A program made the translations under genes and the position numbers. Source: Haloarcula pellucida (GTDB lineage Archaea > Halobacteriota > Halobacteria > Halobacteriales > Haloarculaceae). Taken from it: a DNA stretch of 64,000 nucleotides. This document shows positions 16,877-24,384 of this stretch, one piece after another. Numbering within the stretch: position 1 is the stretch's first letter; every line of letters begins with the position of its first letter. A model generated the notes under the pieces. That model saw only the letters and a list, made by a program, of their open reading frames with translations, was not told where the DNA came from and did no database searches. The stretch lies in assembly GCF_014647235.1 (NCBI RefSeq), contig NZ_BMOU01000006.1:248001-312000 (forward strand), written 5' to 3'.

Positions 16877-17023
16877 GTCGCCGACGGTGAACACGAAGTA
16901 GTCGTCGAGGAACGCCCCCTCGTCCGCCAGCACGTCTTCGACCGCTGCGACCAGTTCGGCCGTTGGCCGCCAGTGGCCGGCGTTGCTCCCGACGTCAGCT
17001 TTGATGACGGATACTGTTCGCAT
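16877..17023 (-). pseudogene. truncated archaeal-type fructose-1,6-bisphosphate aldolase/phosphatase (N-terminus only)
   Basis: The ATG at 17023 opens a frame whose first 49 residues match the N-terminus of the bifunctional archaeal FBP aldolase/phosphatase: TVSVIKADVGSNAGH (metal-binding D and H included) and later FLDDYFVFTVGD. Immediately after VGD the frame runs into Arg/Pro-rich sequence antisense to the lipoprotein gene and stops at 16709, so some 300 residues are missing. A TATA-like CTTTTGTG at about 17055 survives. Deletion remnant is the simplest reading; expression of a short chimeric protein cannot be excluded. Confidence 0.6.
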
Positions 17024-17360
17024 AGTCCCTCGCCAGAAGCCACGGCGGTGACGCACAAAAGCATAATTAGAGTAACATTAACTACGGGCCCAGTTGCATC
17101 TTGTTCGATGCCGCCCCGTCGTGTCGAGGCCGCCGCCAGAGCAAAGTGTGTTGCGTGCTAACAATGATGTGCAGCATGTTTCCTCGCACCGCCCGGACAG
17201 ACAGGTCGGCGTTCGAGCGCGTCCGTGACGCGATTCTCAATCGCGGCGACCCGGACGAGGACGAGTCACCGACGGGACCCGGCGCTCCAACGCCGGGGTA
17301 GCCGCAGTCGGCCGTCGGTTTTTCGGGCCACTGGTTCGTCCGGTCACCCCTCGGATTCGT
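17024..17360. other. low-coding gap between the FBPase remnant and the MITE-like element
   Basis: Holds the leftover promoter of the truncated phosphatase gene, an A+T-rich patch near 17060-17085 and one possible 45-codon ORF on the plus strand (17164-17301; N-terminus MMCSMFPRTARTDRSAFERV, then DPDEDESPTGPGAP). The ORF has haloarchaeal-like composition but no promoter or recognisable family, so I do not call it a gene. A T-run near 17318-17322 follows it. Confidence 0.4.
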
Positions 17361-17446
17361 CTATAGTAACAATTGAAACGATTCACATACCGACCGCACC
17401 GCCGTCGTGCGGTCGGGTGTGCATTGATTTTCAATGGCTACTATAG
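17361..17446. repeat. 86-bp MITE-like hairpin element
   Basis: Both ends read CTATAGTA when read inward, and the arms pair along most of their length: an inner perfect stem CCGACCGCAC / GTGCGGTCGG around a short loop, then imperfect pairing outwards. This is the structure of a non-coding miniature inverted-repeat element; similar tatagta-ended hairpins are recalled from Haloarcula-type genomes but not checked. Its right end supplies the last codon and the stop of the neighbouring acetyltransferase gene. Confidence 0.7.
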
Positions 17447-17956
17447 TTCGCGCGTATAGACGGCCTCCTCGCGCCGTTCGCCACCGATGGTGACGGTCCT
17501 CGTCGCCGTCTGCTCGAAGCCGAGTTTCCCGAAGAACACCCGGCTGGCGTCGTTGTCGGCCAGGTCCAGCGCGCGGACGCGCTCGACGCCCTGCTCGGTG
17601 AATATCTCCCTGAGTCGCTCGTAGAGCCGCGTCCCGACCCGTTTGCGGTGTCGGGTCGGGTCGACGTACAACCGGAGGATGGTCCCGACCGGCCCGTAGA
17701 CGACACCCTGTGCGAAGCCGACGACCTGTTCGTCGTCGCGTGCGACCAGCATCGTCGCCTCGACGTCGAGGTCGCTGGCGGGAATGTCGTCGGCCCAGCC
17801 GTGGAGCGCGCTCCCGACCGGCCCCGCGTACCACTCTTCGATAGTCTCGTCGATGACGTCGGGGTCGAGGCTGTCGTAGGCGTCGTGCCACGCACGACGG
17901 GCGACACGGCGGATTCCGTCGGCGTCGGAGTCGAGGGCGTGTCGTATCTGAATCAT
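17441..17956 (-). CDS. GNAT-family N-acetyltransferase
   Basis: 171 residues from the ATG at 17956 (MIQIRHALDSDADGI). The GNAT fold is clear: MLVARDDEQVVGFAQGVVYG is strands 3-4, LRLYVDPTRHRKRVGTRLYE contains the acetyl-CoA-binding R-x-x-G/A pyrophosphate loop (RHRKRVG), and LDLADNDASRVFFGKLGFEQ is the usual C-terminal motif with the N-x-x-A-x-x-F-x-x-x-G-F pattern. Acceptor unknown. The last Leu codon and TAG stop are provided by the end of the MITE-like element, so insertion may have changed the C-terminus slightly. Confidence 0.88.
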   Translation of the reverse strand: MIQIRHALDSDADGIRRVARRAWHDAYDSLDPDVIDETIEEWYAGPVGSALHGWADDIPASDLDVEATMLVARDDEQVVGFAQGVVYGPVGTILRLYVDPTRHRKRVGTRLYERLREIFTEQGVERVRALDLADNDASRVFFGKLGFEQTATRTVTIGGERREEAVYTREL

Positions 17957-18092
17957 CGTCGTCGGTGGTCTGTCGGGGCCATCGCGACCACGCCTCGCTG
18001 TACTCGGCACACTGTTGGCCGCAACTGAGGGACGCCCCGAACCTAAGCCCACCTCTTTTGACGCCGTACTAACTATCATGGTCTTTCATTAA

Positions 18093-18099
18093 CTTTATC
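18093..18099 (+). promoter_or_regulatory. TATA box of the methylaspartate mutase S gene
   Basis: CTTTATC centred 30 bases before the ATG at 18126, giving a near-leaderless transcript. Confidence 0.55.
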
Positions 18100-18125
18100 G
18101 TGCTGGCGCGTTTTGGTGAGCGTAC

Positions 18126-18563
18126 ATGACGACAGTCATCCTCGGTGTCATCGGGTCCGACGCGCACGTCGTCGGTATCACCATCCTCGAACGGGCCTTC
18201 GCCGCGGCCGGGTTCGAGGTCGTCAACCTCGGCGTCCAGACCTCCCAGACGGAGTTCGTGGCGGCGGCCGACGCGCGGGACGCCGAGGCCATCCTCGTCT
18301 CCTCGCTGTACGGTCACGCAAAACAGGACTGCAAGGGGTTCCACGAGCAGGTCGACGCCGCAGGGCTGGACGTCACGACGTACATCGGCGGCAACCTCGC
18401 CGTCGGACAGAACGACTTCGATGAGACGCGAGCGACGTTCGAGGCGATGGGGTTTGACCGCGTCTTCGACTCCGAGACCGACCCCGAGGAGGCCATCGAG
18501 GCGCTACGGGCCGACCTCGGCCACCGGATGCCCGAGTCCGAACGCGCCCGTGTCGACGCCTGA
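18126..18563 (+). CDS. glmS: methylaspartate (glutamate) mutase, small B12-binding subunit S
   Basis: 145 residues. GVIGSDAHVVGITILERAF carries the DxHxxG corrinoid signature (D-A-H-V-V-G at residues 12-17), where the His is the lower cobalt ligand; VSSLYGHAKQD and TYIGGNLAVGQNDF are the other nucleotide-tail contacts. With the large subunit E it interconverts glutamate and 3-methylaspartate, the first step of the methylaspartate cycle by which some haloarchaea assimilate acetyl-CoA. The E subunit and methylaspartate ammonia lyase are not adjacent, so this copy is an orphan. Dependence on B12 fits the cobalamin genes at the left end. Confidence 0.87.
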   Translation: MTTVILGVIGSDAHVVGITILERAFAAAGFEVVNLGVQTSQTEFVAAADARDAEAILVSSLYGHAKQDCKGFHEQVDAAGLDVTTYIGGNLAVGQNDFDETRATFEAMGFDRVFDSETDPEEAIEALRADLGHRMPESERARVDA

Positions 18564-18695
18564 ACCCCCGGCCTGTCCTCGCTGTCGTCTGCGTGGCGAC
18601 CCGGGAGCGCGTCTCGAGCGACGACGCCACTGCAGTCGGGGACAGGCCGTCGTGGCCGCCGACCGGTTTCGACGTCGTGACCCGATCCAGTCTAT

Positions 18696-18788
18696 CGATT
18701 ACAGTTGTGTGTAACATGGCTGAACCGCCGGTAGCGCGGTGTTTGCAGTCAACTGCACTCCGCCCAACCGGTACACACAACTGTATCG
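18696..18788. repeat. 93-bp inverted-repeat element, MITE-like
   Basis: The ends pair as CGATTACAGTTGTGTGTA against the reverse complement of TACACACAACTGTATCG, with a weaker paired centre built around GCAGTCAACTGC. It is non-coding and lies just after glmS. It may be a miniature transposable element or a strong bidirectional hairpin. The 14-base terminal match is too long to be chance in a gap of this size. Confidence 0.5.
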
Positions 18789-18823
18789 AACGGGGGATTC
18801 GCACCCGAATATTACACTAAAAA

Positions 18824-18898
18824 GTTCGAGAAACATTCTATCAAAATCGGTTTCGGCACCTTTAGCACTCACTGAGTCCGTTTGATAGACACTCGAAC
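18824..18898 (+). promoter_or_regulatory. nested inverted repeat upstream of the lactate operon promoter
   Basis: Two 7-base blocks are mirrored in order: GTTCGAG (18824-18830) and TATCAAA (18839-18845) on the left, TTTGATA (18881-18887) and CTCGAAC (18892-18898) on the right. The right copy ends 18 bases before the TATA box. This looks like a pair of operator half-sites for a regulator of lactate use. Confidence 0.5.
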
Positions 18899-18916
18899 CC
18901 GCTGAACGGTAGTTGG

Positions 18917-18925
18917 TTATAAATA
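18917..18925 (+). promoter_or_regulatory. TATA box of the lactate operon
   Basis: TTATAAATA, a strong archaeal TATA match; the expected start is near 18947, leaving a leader of about 95 bases that ends in GGAGGTGA before the permease ATG. Confidence 0.65.
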
Positions 18926-19043
18926 GTGCACAACGGGATGGCTCGGCTATGCCAGTTCCACCGGCATACCCACACGCACAGACGTACCGTCACGGGCGGA
19001 GACACGGCCCGGTATCCCACCGTCGGGGAGGTGACGACTGAGG

Positions 19044-20771
19044 ATGGCGACACCGACACAGATCGGCTTGGCAGTCCTGCCGCTCGCGACCATCGCGTTC
19101 CTGATGATCGGGCGCTACTGGTCGGCCACGCGTGCGATGCCGGTCGCGTGGGTGGTCGCCCTCGCCGTCGGCTTCTTCGGCTGGGGGATGTCGCCCCGCT
19201 GGATCGCCGCCGCGTCGATAAACGGCGCGATAACCGCCTCGAACATCCTGTACATCGTCTTCGGGGCGATACTGGTGTTGTACACGCTCAAGCAGACGGG
19301 CGCGTTCGACGTCATCAATCGGGGGTTCACCTCCATCAGCGACGACCGACGCGTACAGGTCGTCCTGCTCGTGTTCCTGATGGGGTCGTTCATCGAAGCC
19401 GCGGCCGGGTTCGGGACGCCGGCGGCCGTCGTCGGTCCGCTGCTGGTCGGCCTCGGCTTCCCGCCGCTGGCGGCCGTCGTCGTCGCGCTGACGGGCAACC
19501 TGATGGCCATCACGTTCGGTGCCGTCGGGACGCCGCTCATCATCGGCCTGGAGGACATCTTCAGTTCGACCGAGTCCATCCAGTCGACCGTCGCGGCACA
19601 GGGGATGACCATCCCCGAGTGGGTCGCACAGATAGCCGTCTGGGCGGCCACCTACCACGTCATCGTCGGCGCGCTGCTGCCCTTTATCGGCGTCGCGATG
19701 ATGACCCGGTTCTTCGGCGAGGAGCGCTCGATCAAACCGGCGCTGGAGGTCCTGCCGCTGACGCTGTTCGCGTGGGCCTCCTTCTCCGTGCCGTACTGGC
19801 TGACCGCGTACTTCCTCGGCCCGACCTTCCCGGGCCTGTTCGGTGCGATGGGCGGGATGCTCATCACCGTCGGCGCTCTCAAGGCGGGCTACTTCCACCC
19901 CGACGAGGAGTGGGACTTCGCCCCCGAGGAGCAGTGGCCCGAACACTGGGTCGGCGACATCGCCCCCGGCGAGTCCGCGACCGGGCGTAGCGGTACCGTC
20001 GCCGCCGACGGCGGACAGGTCGCCACGGCCACCGACTCGATGTCGCTCGCCCGTGCGTGGACGCCGTACGCGGTGCTGGCCGGCCTGCTGGTCGTCACCC
20101 GCGTCATCGACCCCGTGACGAACTTCGTCACGTCGACGCTGGTGCTGGAGTGGGGGTCCATCCTCGGCACGTCGATGGGCAATAGCTTCGCCGTGTTGTA
20201 CCTCCCCGGGGCGGTCTTTATCGCCGTCCACCTGCTGACCATCCCCCTGCACGGGATGGACCGCGAGGAGGTCACGGCCGCGTGGCTGGAGACCATCGAG
20301 AAGGTCACGCCCGCGGTGCTGGCGCTGGTCTTCGCCGTCGCGACCGTCCAGATAATGATCCAGTCCGGGGAGACGGCCGGCGTCGACAGCATGCTGGTCG
20401 TCCTCTCGGAGGCGACGGCCAACACCGCCGGCGTCGTCTATCCGTTCTTCGCCGCGCTGGTGGGCGCCTTCGGGGCGTTCCTGGCCGGATCGAACACGGT
20501 CAGCGACATCCTCTTTGGCACCTTCCAGTACAACGTCGCCGCCGACCTCGGGGTCTCCCGGACCGTCCTCGTCGGCGCGCAGGCGGTCGGCGGGGCCATC
20601 GGTAACCTCATCGCGGTCCACAACGTCGTGGCCGCGCTGGCGGTCGTCGGCCTCGTCGGCGAGGAGGGGCGCGTCATCAGACTCGAACTCATCCCGCTGG
20701 CCTACTATGCGGTGATGACGGGCATCCTCTCGCTCCTGTTCGTCTACGTCGTCGCACCGGGAACGTTCTGA
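19044..20771 (+). CDS. lctP: L-lactate permease (LctP family)
   Basis: 575 residues and about 13 membrane helices. Recognisable segments are GSFIEAAAGFGTPAAVVGPL near residue 114, GNLMAITFGAVGTPLIIGLE near 152 and AGSNTVSDILFGTFQYNVA near 480, all diagnostic of the LctP/LldP lactate:proton symporters. Substrates in the family are L-lactate, D-lactate and glycolate. The gene has a Shine-Dalgarno-type site nine bases ahead, unusual here where many genes are leaderless, because it carries a long leader. The next gene starts 7 bases after the stop: one operon for uptake and oxidation of lactate. Confidence 0.93.
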   Translation: MATPTQIGLAVLPLATIAFLMIGRYWSATRAMPVAWVVALAVGFFGWGMSPRWIAAASINGAITASNILYIVFGAILVLYTLKQTGAFDVINRGFTSISDDRRVQVVLLVFLMGSFIEAAAGFGTPAAVVGPLLVGLGFPPLAAVVVALTGNLMAITFGAVGTPLIIGLEDIFSSTESIQSTVAAQGMTIPEWVAQIAVWAATYHVIVGALLPFIGVAMMTRFFGEERSIKPALEVLPLTLFAWASFSVPYWLTAYFLGPTFPGLFGAMGGMLITVGALKAGYFHPDEEWDFAPEEQWPEHWVGDIAPGESATGRSGTVAADGGQVATATDSMSLARAWTPYAVLAGLLVVTRVIDPVTNFVTSTLVLEWGSILGTSMGNSFAVLYLPGAVFIAVHLLTIPLHGMDREEVTAAWLETIEKVTPAVLALVFAVATVQIMIQSGETAGVDSMLVVLSEATANTAGVVYPFFAALVGAFGAFLAGSNTVSDILFGTFQYNVAADLGVSRTVLVGAQAVGGAIGNLIAVHNVVAALAVVGLVGEEGRVIRLELIPLAYYAVMTGILSLLFVYVVAPGTF

Positions 20772-20777
20772 CCCGTC

Positions 20778-23700
20778 ATGTCGAGACACGACTCACCCGA
20801 CGAATCCGACGCGAGGCCCGCCGCGGACCCGCGGGCCGACTACGACCACGTCGCAAGCGGTGGGTCCGACGCCGAACTCGCCGCGGCGCTGGCCGACCGA
20901 GTCGACGGCGACGTCCGGTTCGACGAGTACTCGCGGGAACTGTACGCCACCGACGCGAGCATCTACGAGGTGCCGCCCATCGGTGTCGTCTTCCCGCAGT
21001 CGACGGCCGACGTGGCGGCCGTCGTCGAGTACTGCGCCGACGAGGACGTGCCGGTCCTGCCCCGCGGCGGGGGGACGAGTCTGGCCGGCCAGACGGTCAA
21101 CGAGGCCGTCGTCCTCGACTTCACGCGCCACATGGACGCGCTCGGACCCGTCGCCCCGGACACGAAACGGGCCACCGCACAGGTCGGGACGACCCTCGGC
21201 GACCTCAACGCCGCACTCGCGCCCCACGACCTGAAGTTCGCGCCCGACCCCGCGTGGGGCGAGAAGTCCGCGCTGGGCGGCGCTATCGGCAACAACACCA
21301 CCGGCGCGCACTCGCTCCAGTACGGCAAGACCGACCACTACGTCGAGGAGTGTGAGGTCGTCCTCGCGGACGGCACCGTGACGACCTTCGGCGAGGTGGC
21401 GGTCGACGACTTGCGGGACCGGGCCACCGACGCCGACGGCCTGGAGAGCGGCATCTACGCGGCGGTCGCGGACGTCCTCGACGACCACCGCGACGAGATA
21501 GCGGCGGCTTACCCCGACCTCAAGCGCAACGTCTCGGGGTACAACCTCGACCGACTCGTCGCCGAAGCCGAAGGGGAGTACGGTGACCCGGGGACCGTCA
21601 ACCTCGCCAGCCTGCTGGCCGGGAGCGAGGGGACGCTGGCTATCGTCACCGAGGCGACCGTCGCGCTCGAACCCGTCCCCGAGACGAAGGCGATGGCGCT
21701 GCTGTGTTACGACGACCTCGTCGCCGCGATGGCCGACGTCGCGCCCATCCTCGAACACGACCCCGCGGCCGTCGAGGTGTTGGACGACACGATGCTGGAC
21801 CTCGCACGCGACACCGCGGAGTTCGCCGACGTGGCGGCCATGTTGCCCGACGGGACGCGCGCCACGCTCGTCGTCGAGTTCTACGCGGCGGACGACGACG
21901 CGGGCCACCGGGCGGTCGACCGGTTGTTGGCCGACCGGCTCGACGGGTCCAAAGCGGTGGCCGACGCGCCGCGCACCGCCGTCGACGCGCTCGAAGCCCA
22001 CGACGACGCCGAGCGCGAGCGGTTCTGGAAGCTCCGGAAGTCGGGGCTCCCCATCCTGCTCAGCCGCACGAGCGACGCGAAACACGTCGCGTTCATCGAG
22101 GACACGGCGGTCCCGCCCGAGAACCTGCCCGAGTACGTCGCGGCGTTCCAGCAGGTGCTCGCGGACCACGACACGTTCGCGTCGTTCTACGCCCACGCCG
22201 GGCCGGGCGTGCTCCACATCCGCCCGCTCGTGAACACCAAGTCCGTCGACGGCGTCGAGCAGATGGTGTCTATCGCCGACGCCGTCACCGACCTCGTCGT
22301 CGAGTACGGGGGGTCGGTCTCCGGCGAACACGGCGACGGCCGCGCCCGGACCTGCTGGAACGAGAAGCTCTACGGCACGGACGTCTGGGACGTGTTCCGC
22401 GACCTGAAGACGGCGTTCGACCCCGACTGGCTCCTCAATCCGGGACAGGTCGTCGGCGTCGACGCGGCGGCCGTCGAGAGGGGCGAGGCCCCGCCACGGG
22501 CCGAGACCGTCGACATGGCGGCGCGGCTCCGGTTCGACCCCGACTACGAGTTCGACCAGTCGCTGACGCCGACGCTGGACTGGACCAACGAGAACGGGAT
22601 GCAGGGGATGGTCGAACTCTGTCACGGCTGTGGTGGCTGTCGCGGCCCGCAGGAGACCACCGGCGGCGTGATGTGTCCGACCTATCGCGCGGCCGACGAG
22701 GAGATCACCGCGACCCGCGGCCGGGCGAACATGCTCCGGCAGGCGATGAGCGGTGACCTGCCCGACGACCCGACCGACGAGGCGTTCGTCTCGGAGGTCA
22801 TGGACCTCTGTATCGGCTGTAAGGGGTGTGCCCACGACTGCCCGAGTGGGGTGGACATGGCGAAGCTCAAGGCCGAGGTAACCCACGCTTACCACCAGGA
22901 ACACGGCGTGAGCCTCCGGGACCGGCTGTTCGCCAACGTCGACACGCTGTTCGCGCTCGGGAGCCGCGTCGCGCCGGTCGCGAACGCGCTCTCGTCGCTC
23001 CCCGGCGCCGACCGGCTACTCGAAGCTACCGTCGGCATCGCCCGCGAACGGGACACGCCGACGCTCCACCGGGAGACGTTCGTCGACTGGTTCGAGGGTC
23101 GTGAGCCGACCGTCTCGGCGGCCGACGCCGCACGCTCGGTCGTCCTGTTCCCGGACGCGTACACGAACTACGCCCACCCCGACGTCGGGAAGGCGGCCGT
23201 TCGCGTCCTGGAAGCGGCCGACGTCCACGTGACGGTCCTCGCGGACCACACCGACAGCGGCCGCCCCGCATATTCGAAGGGGATGCTCGACCACGCGCGG
23301 GGAACGGCCGAGACGAACGTCGACGCCCTCGTCGACCACGTCCGGGCCGGCCGGGACGTGGTGTTCGTCGAACCGTCCGACGCCGTCATGGTCCAGTACG
23401 ACTACCCGGACCTGCTGGGCCACGACGACGAGCAGGTTGCGACGGTGGCGACGAACACCTACGGCTTCTGTGAGTATCTGGACCGCCACGACCTCGACCG
23501 CCGAATCGACTGGGCTGACGTGGACCGGGCGCTGACCTACCACGGTCACTGTCACCAGAAGGCGACGAAGAAGGACCACCACGCCGTCGGCGTCCTCCGG
23601 CGGGTGGGCTACGCCGTCGACCCGCTGGATTCGGGGTGTTGCGGGATGGCCGGCAGTTTCGGCTACGAGGCCGAACACTACTCGATGAGTCAGGCCATCG

Positions 23701-23858
23701 GCGACATCCTCTTCGAGCAGGTCGACGACAGCGACGGGGAGCAGGTGGTCGCGCCGGGGACCTCCTGCCGGACGCAGTTAGGCGACCGGGGCGAGGACCC
23801 GGAACCGCCCCACCCGGCCGAGACGCTCGCCGCAGCACTGCCAGCCGACCGACCGTGA
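20778..23858 (+). CDS. FAD-linked D-lactate/glycolate-type dehydrogenase fused to Fe-S domains
   Basis: 1026-residue membrane-associated oxidoreductase. Order of domains: FAD-binding PCMH domain (about 60-290, with LPRGGGTSLAGQTVN and ALGGAIGNNTTGAHS), FAD-oxidase C-terminal domain (about 290-560, with GSVSGEHGDG), two [4Fe-4S] motifs (CHGCGGC from Cys615; CIGCKGCAHDCP from Cys678), and a CCG domain (CCGMAGSFGYEAEHYS at Cys954). The layout is that of GlcD-GlcF or Dld fused in one chain, oxidising D-lactate or another 2-hydroxy acid and passing electrons to quinone. Its place after the permease makes lactate the likely substrate; stereospecificity is inferred. Confidence 0.9.
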   Translation: MSRHDSPDESDARPAADPRADYDHVASGGSDAELAAALADRVDGDVRFDEYSRELYATDASIYEVPPIGVVFPQSTADVAAVVEYCADEDVPVLPRGGGTSLAGQTVNEAVVLDFTRHMDALGPVAPDTKRATAQVGTTLGDLNAALAPHDLKFAPDPAWGEKSALGGAIGNNTTGAHSLQYGKTDHYVEECEVVLADGTVTTFGEVAVDDLRDRATDADGLESGIYAAVADVLDDHRDEIAAAYPDLKRNVSGYNLDRLVAEAEGEYGDPGTVNLASLLAGSEGTLAIVTEATVALEPVPETKAMALLCYDDLVAAMADVAPILEHDPAAVEVLDDTMLDLARDTAEFADVAAMLPDGTRATLVVEFYAADDDAGHRAVDRLLADRLDGSKAVADAPRTAVDALEAHDDAERERFWKLRKSGLPILLSRTSDAKHVAFIEDTAVPPENLPEYVAAFQQVLADHDTFASFYAHAGPGVLHIRPLVNTKSVDGVEQMVSIADAVTDLVVEYGGSVSGEHGDGRARTCWNEKLYGTDVWDVFRDLKTAFDPDWLLNPGQVVGVDAAAVERGEAPPRAETVDMAARLRFDPDYEFDQSLTPTLDWTNENGMQGMVELCHGCGGCRGPQETTGGVMCPTYRAADEEITATRGRANMLRQAMSGDLPDDPTDEAFVSEVMDLCIGCKGCAHDCPSGVDMAKLKAEVTHAYHQEHGVSLRDRLFANVDTLFALGSRVAPVANALSSLPGADRLLEATVGIARERDTPTLHRETFVDWFEGREPTVSAADAARSVVLFPDAYTNYAHPDVGKAAVRVLEAADVHVTVLADHTDSGRPAYSKGMLDHARGTAETNVDALVDHVRAGRDVVFVEPSDAVMVQYDYPDLLGHDDEQVATVATNTYGFCEYLDRHDLDRRIDWADVDRALTYHGHCHQKATKKDHHAVGVLRRVGYAVDPLDSGCCGMAGSFGYEAEHYSMSQAIGDILFEQVDDSDGEQVVAPGTSCRTQLGDRGEDPEPPHPAETLAAALPADRP

Positions 23859-23874
23859 TTCAGACTACCAACCC

Positions 23875-24384
23875 GTGACTACCGACCACACGACGCTCGA
23901 CCGCTTCACCGAGCGACTCGACGACTTCGACGTATCGCACACGCTGACCACGCCGGACGGCGTCCCCGACGCCATCGAGGCGGTGTCGGACTCGCCGGCG
24001 GTCGGCGTCGAACTGCCCGATTCGCTGGGACGGCTCCCCGACGTGGTCCGGACCGACCCCTCGCCGAGCGACCTGCGAGCGGCCGTGACGGGCGTCACGC
24101 ACGCGACGCTCGGCATCGCCGACTACGGCAGCCTCGTCCTGCCGTCGACGCCCGACGGCGCCGAACCCGTGAGCCTCTATCCGGACCGGCACGTCGCCGT
24201 CCTCGCCGAGGACGACGTCGTTCCCGGCATGAGCGAGGCGCTGGCCCACCTCGGAGACCGGTTCCGGGCCGACGGCGGGGACGCCATCGTCGCCACCGGC
24301 CCCAGCGCGACGGCCGACATGGGCGCACTGGTGAAGGGCGCACACGGCCCGAAAGCCGTCCACGCCGTCGTGGTCCAGTCATGA
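23875..24384 (+). CDS. lutC: LutC-like LUD-domain protein
   Basis: 169 residues beginning with GTG, 16 bases after the dehydrogenase gene. The C-terminal LUD signature is visible as ATLGIADYGSLVLPS near residue 79, DRHVAVLAEDDVVPGM near 102 and IVATGPSATADMGALVKGAH near 139. LutC belongs to the LutABC complex that oxidises L-lactate to pyruvate in bacteria. It is shorter than Bacillus LutC (about 240 residues), having a reduced N-terminal part. The stop overlaps the next start by 4 bases. Confidence 0.87.
   Translation: MTTDHTTLDRFTERLDDFDVSHTLTTPDGVPDAIEAVSDSPAVGVELPDSLGRLPDVVRTDPSPSDLRAAVTGVTHATLGIADYGSLVLPSTPDGAEPVSLYPDRHVAVLAEDDVVPGMSEALAHLGDRFRADGGDAIVATGPSATADMGALVKGAHGPKAVHAVVVQS

Larger units (their letters stand above)
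18564..19043 (+). other. 480-bp control region between glmS and the lactate genes
   Basis: No gene. It contains an inverted-repeat element (18696-18788), a nested inverted repeat (18824-18898), a TATA box (18917-18925), a leader of about 95 bases, and a Shine-Dalgarno-like GGAGGTGA at 19027-19034 nine bases before the permease ATG. These are listed separately. Confidence 0.6.

Noticed and set aside
18990-20789. Reverse-strand frame opposite the lactate permease
   Set aside because: Low-complexity Asp/Arg/Gly translation opposite an unmistakable permease; a shadow.
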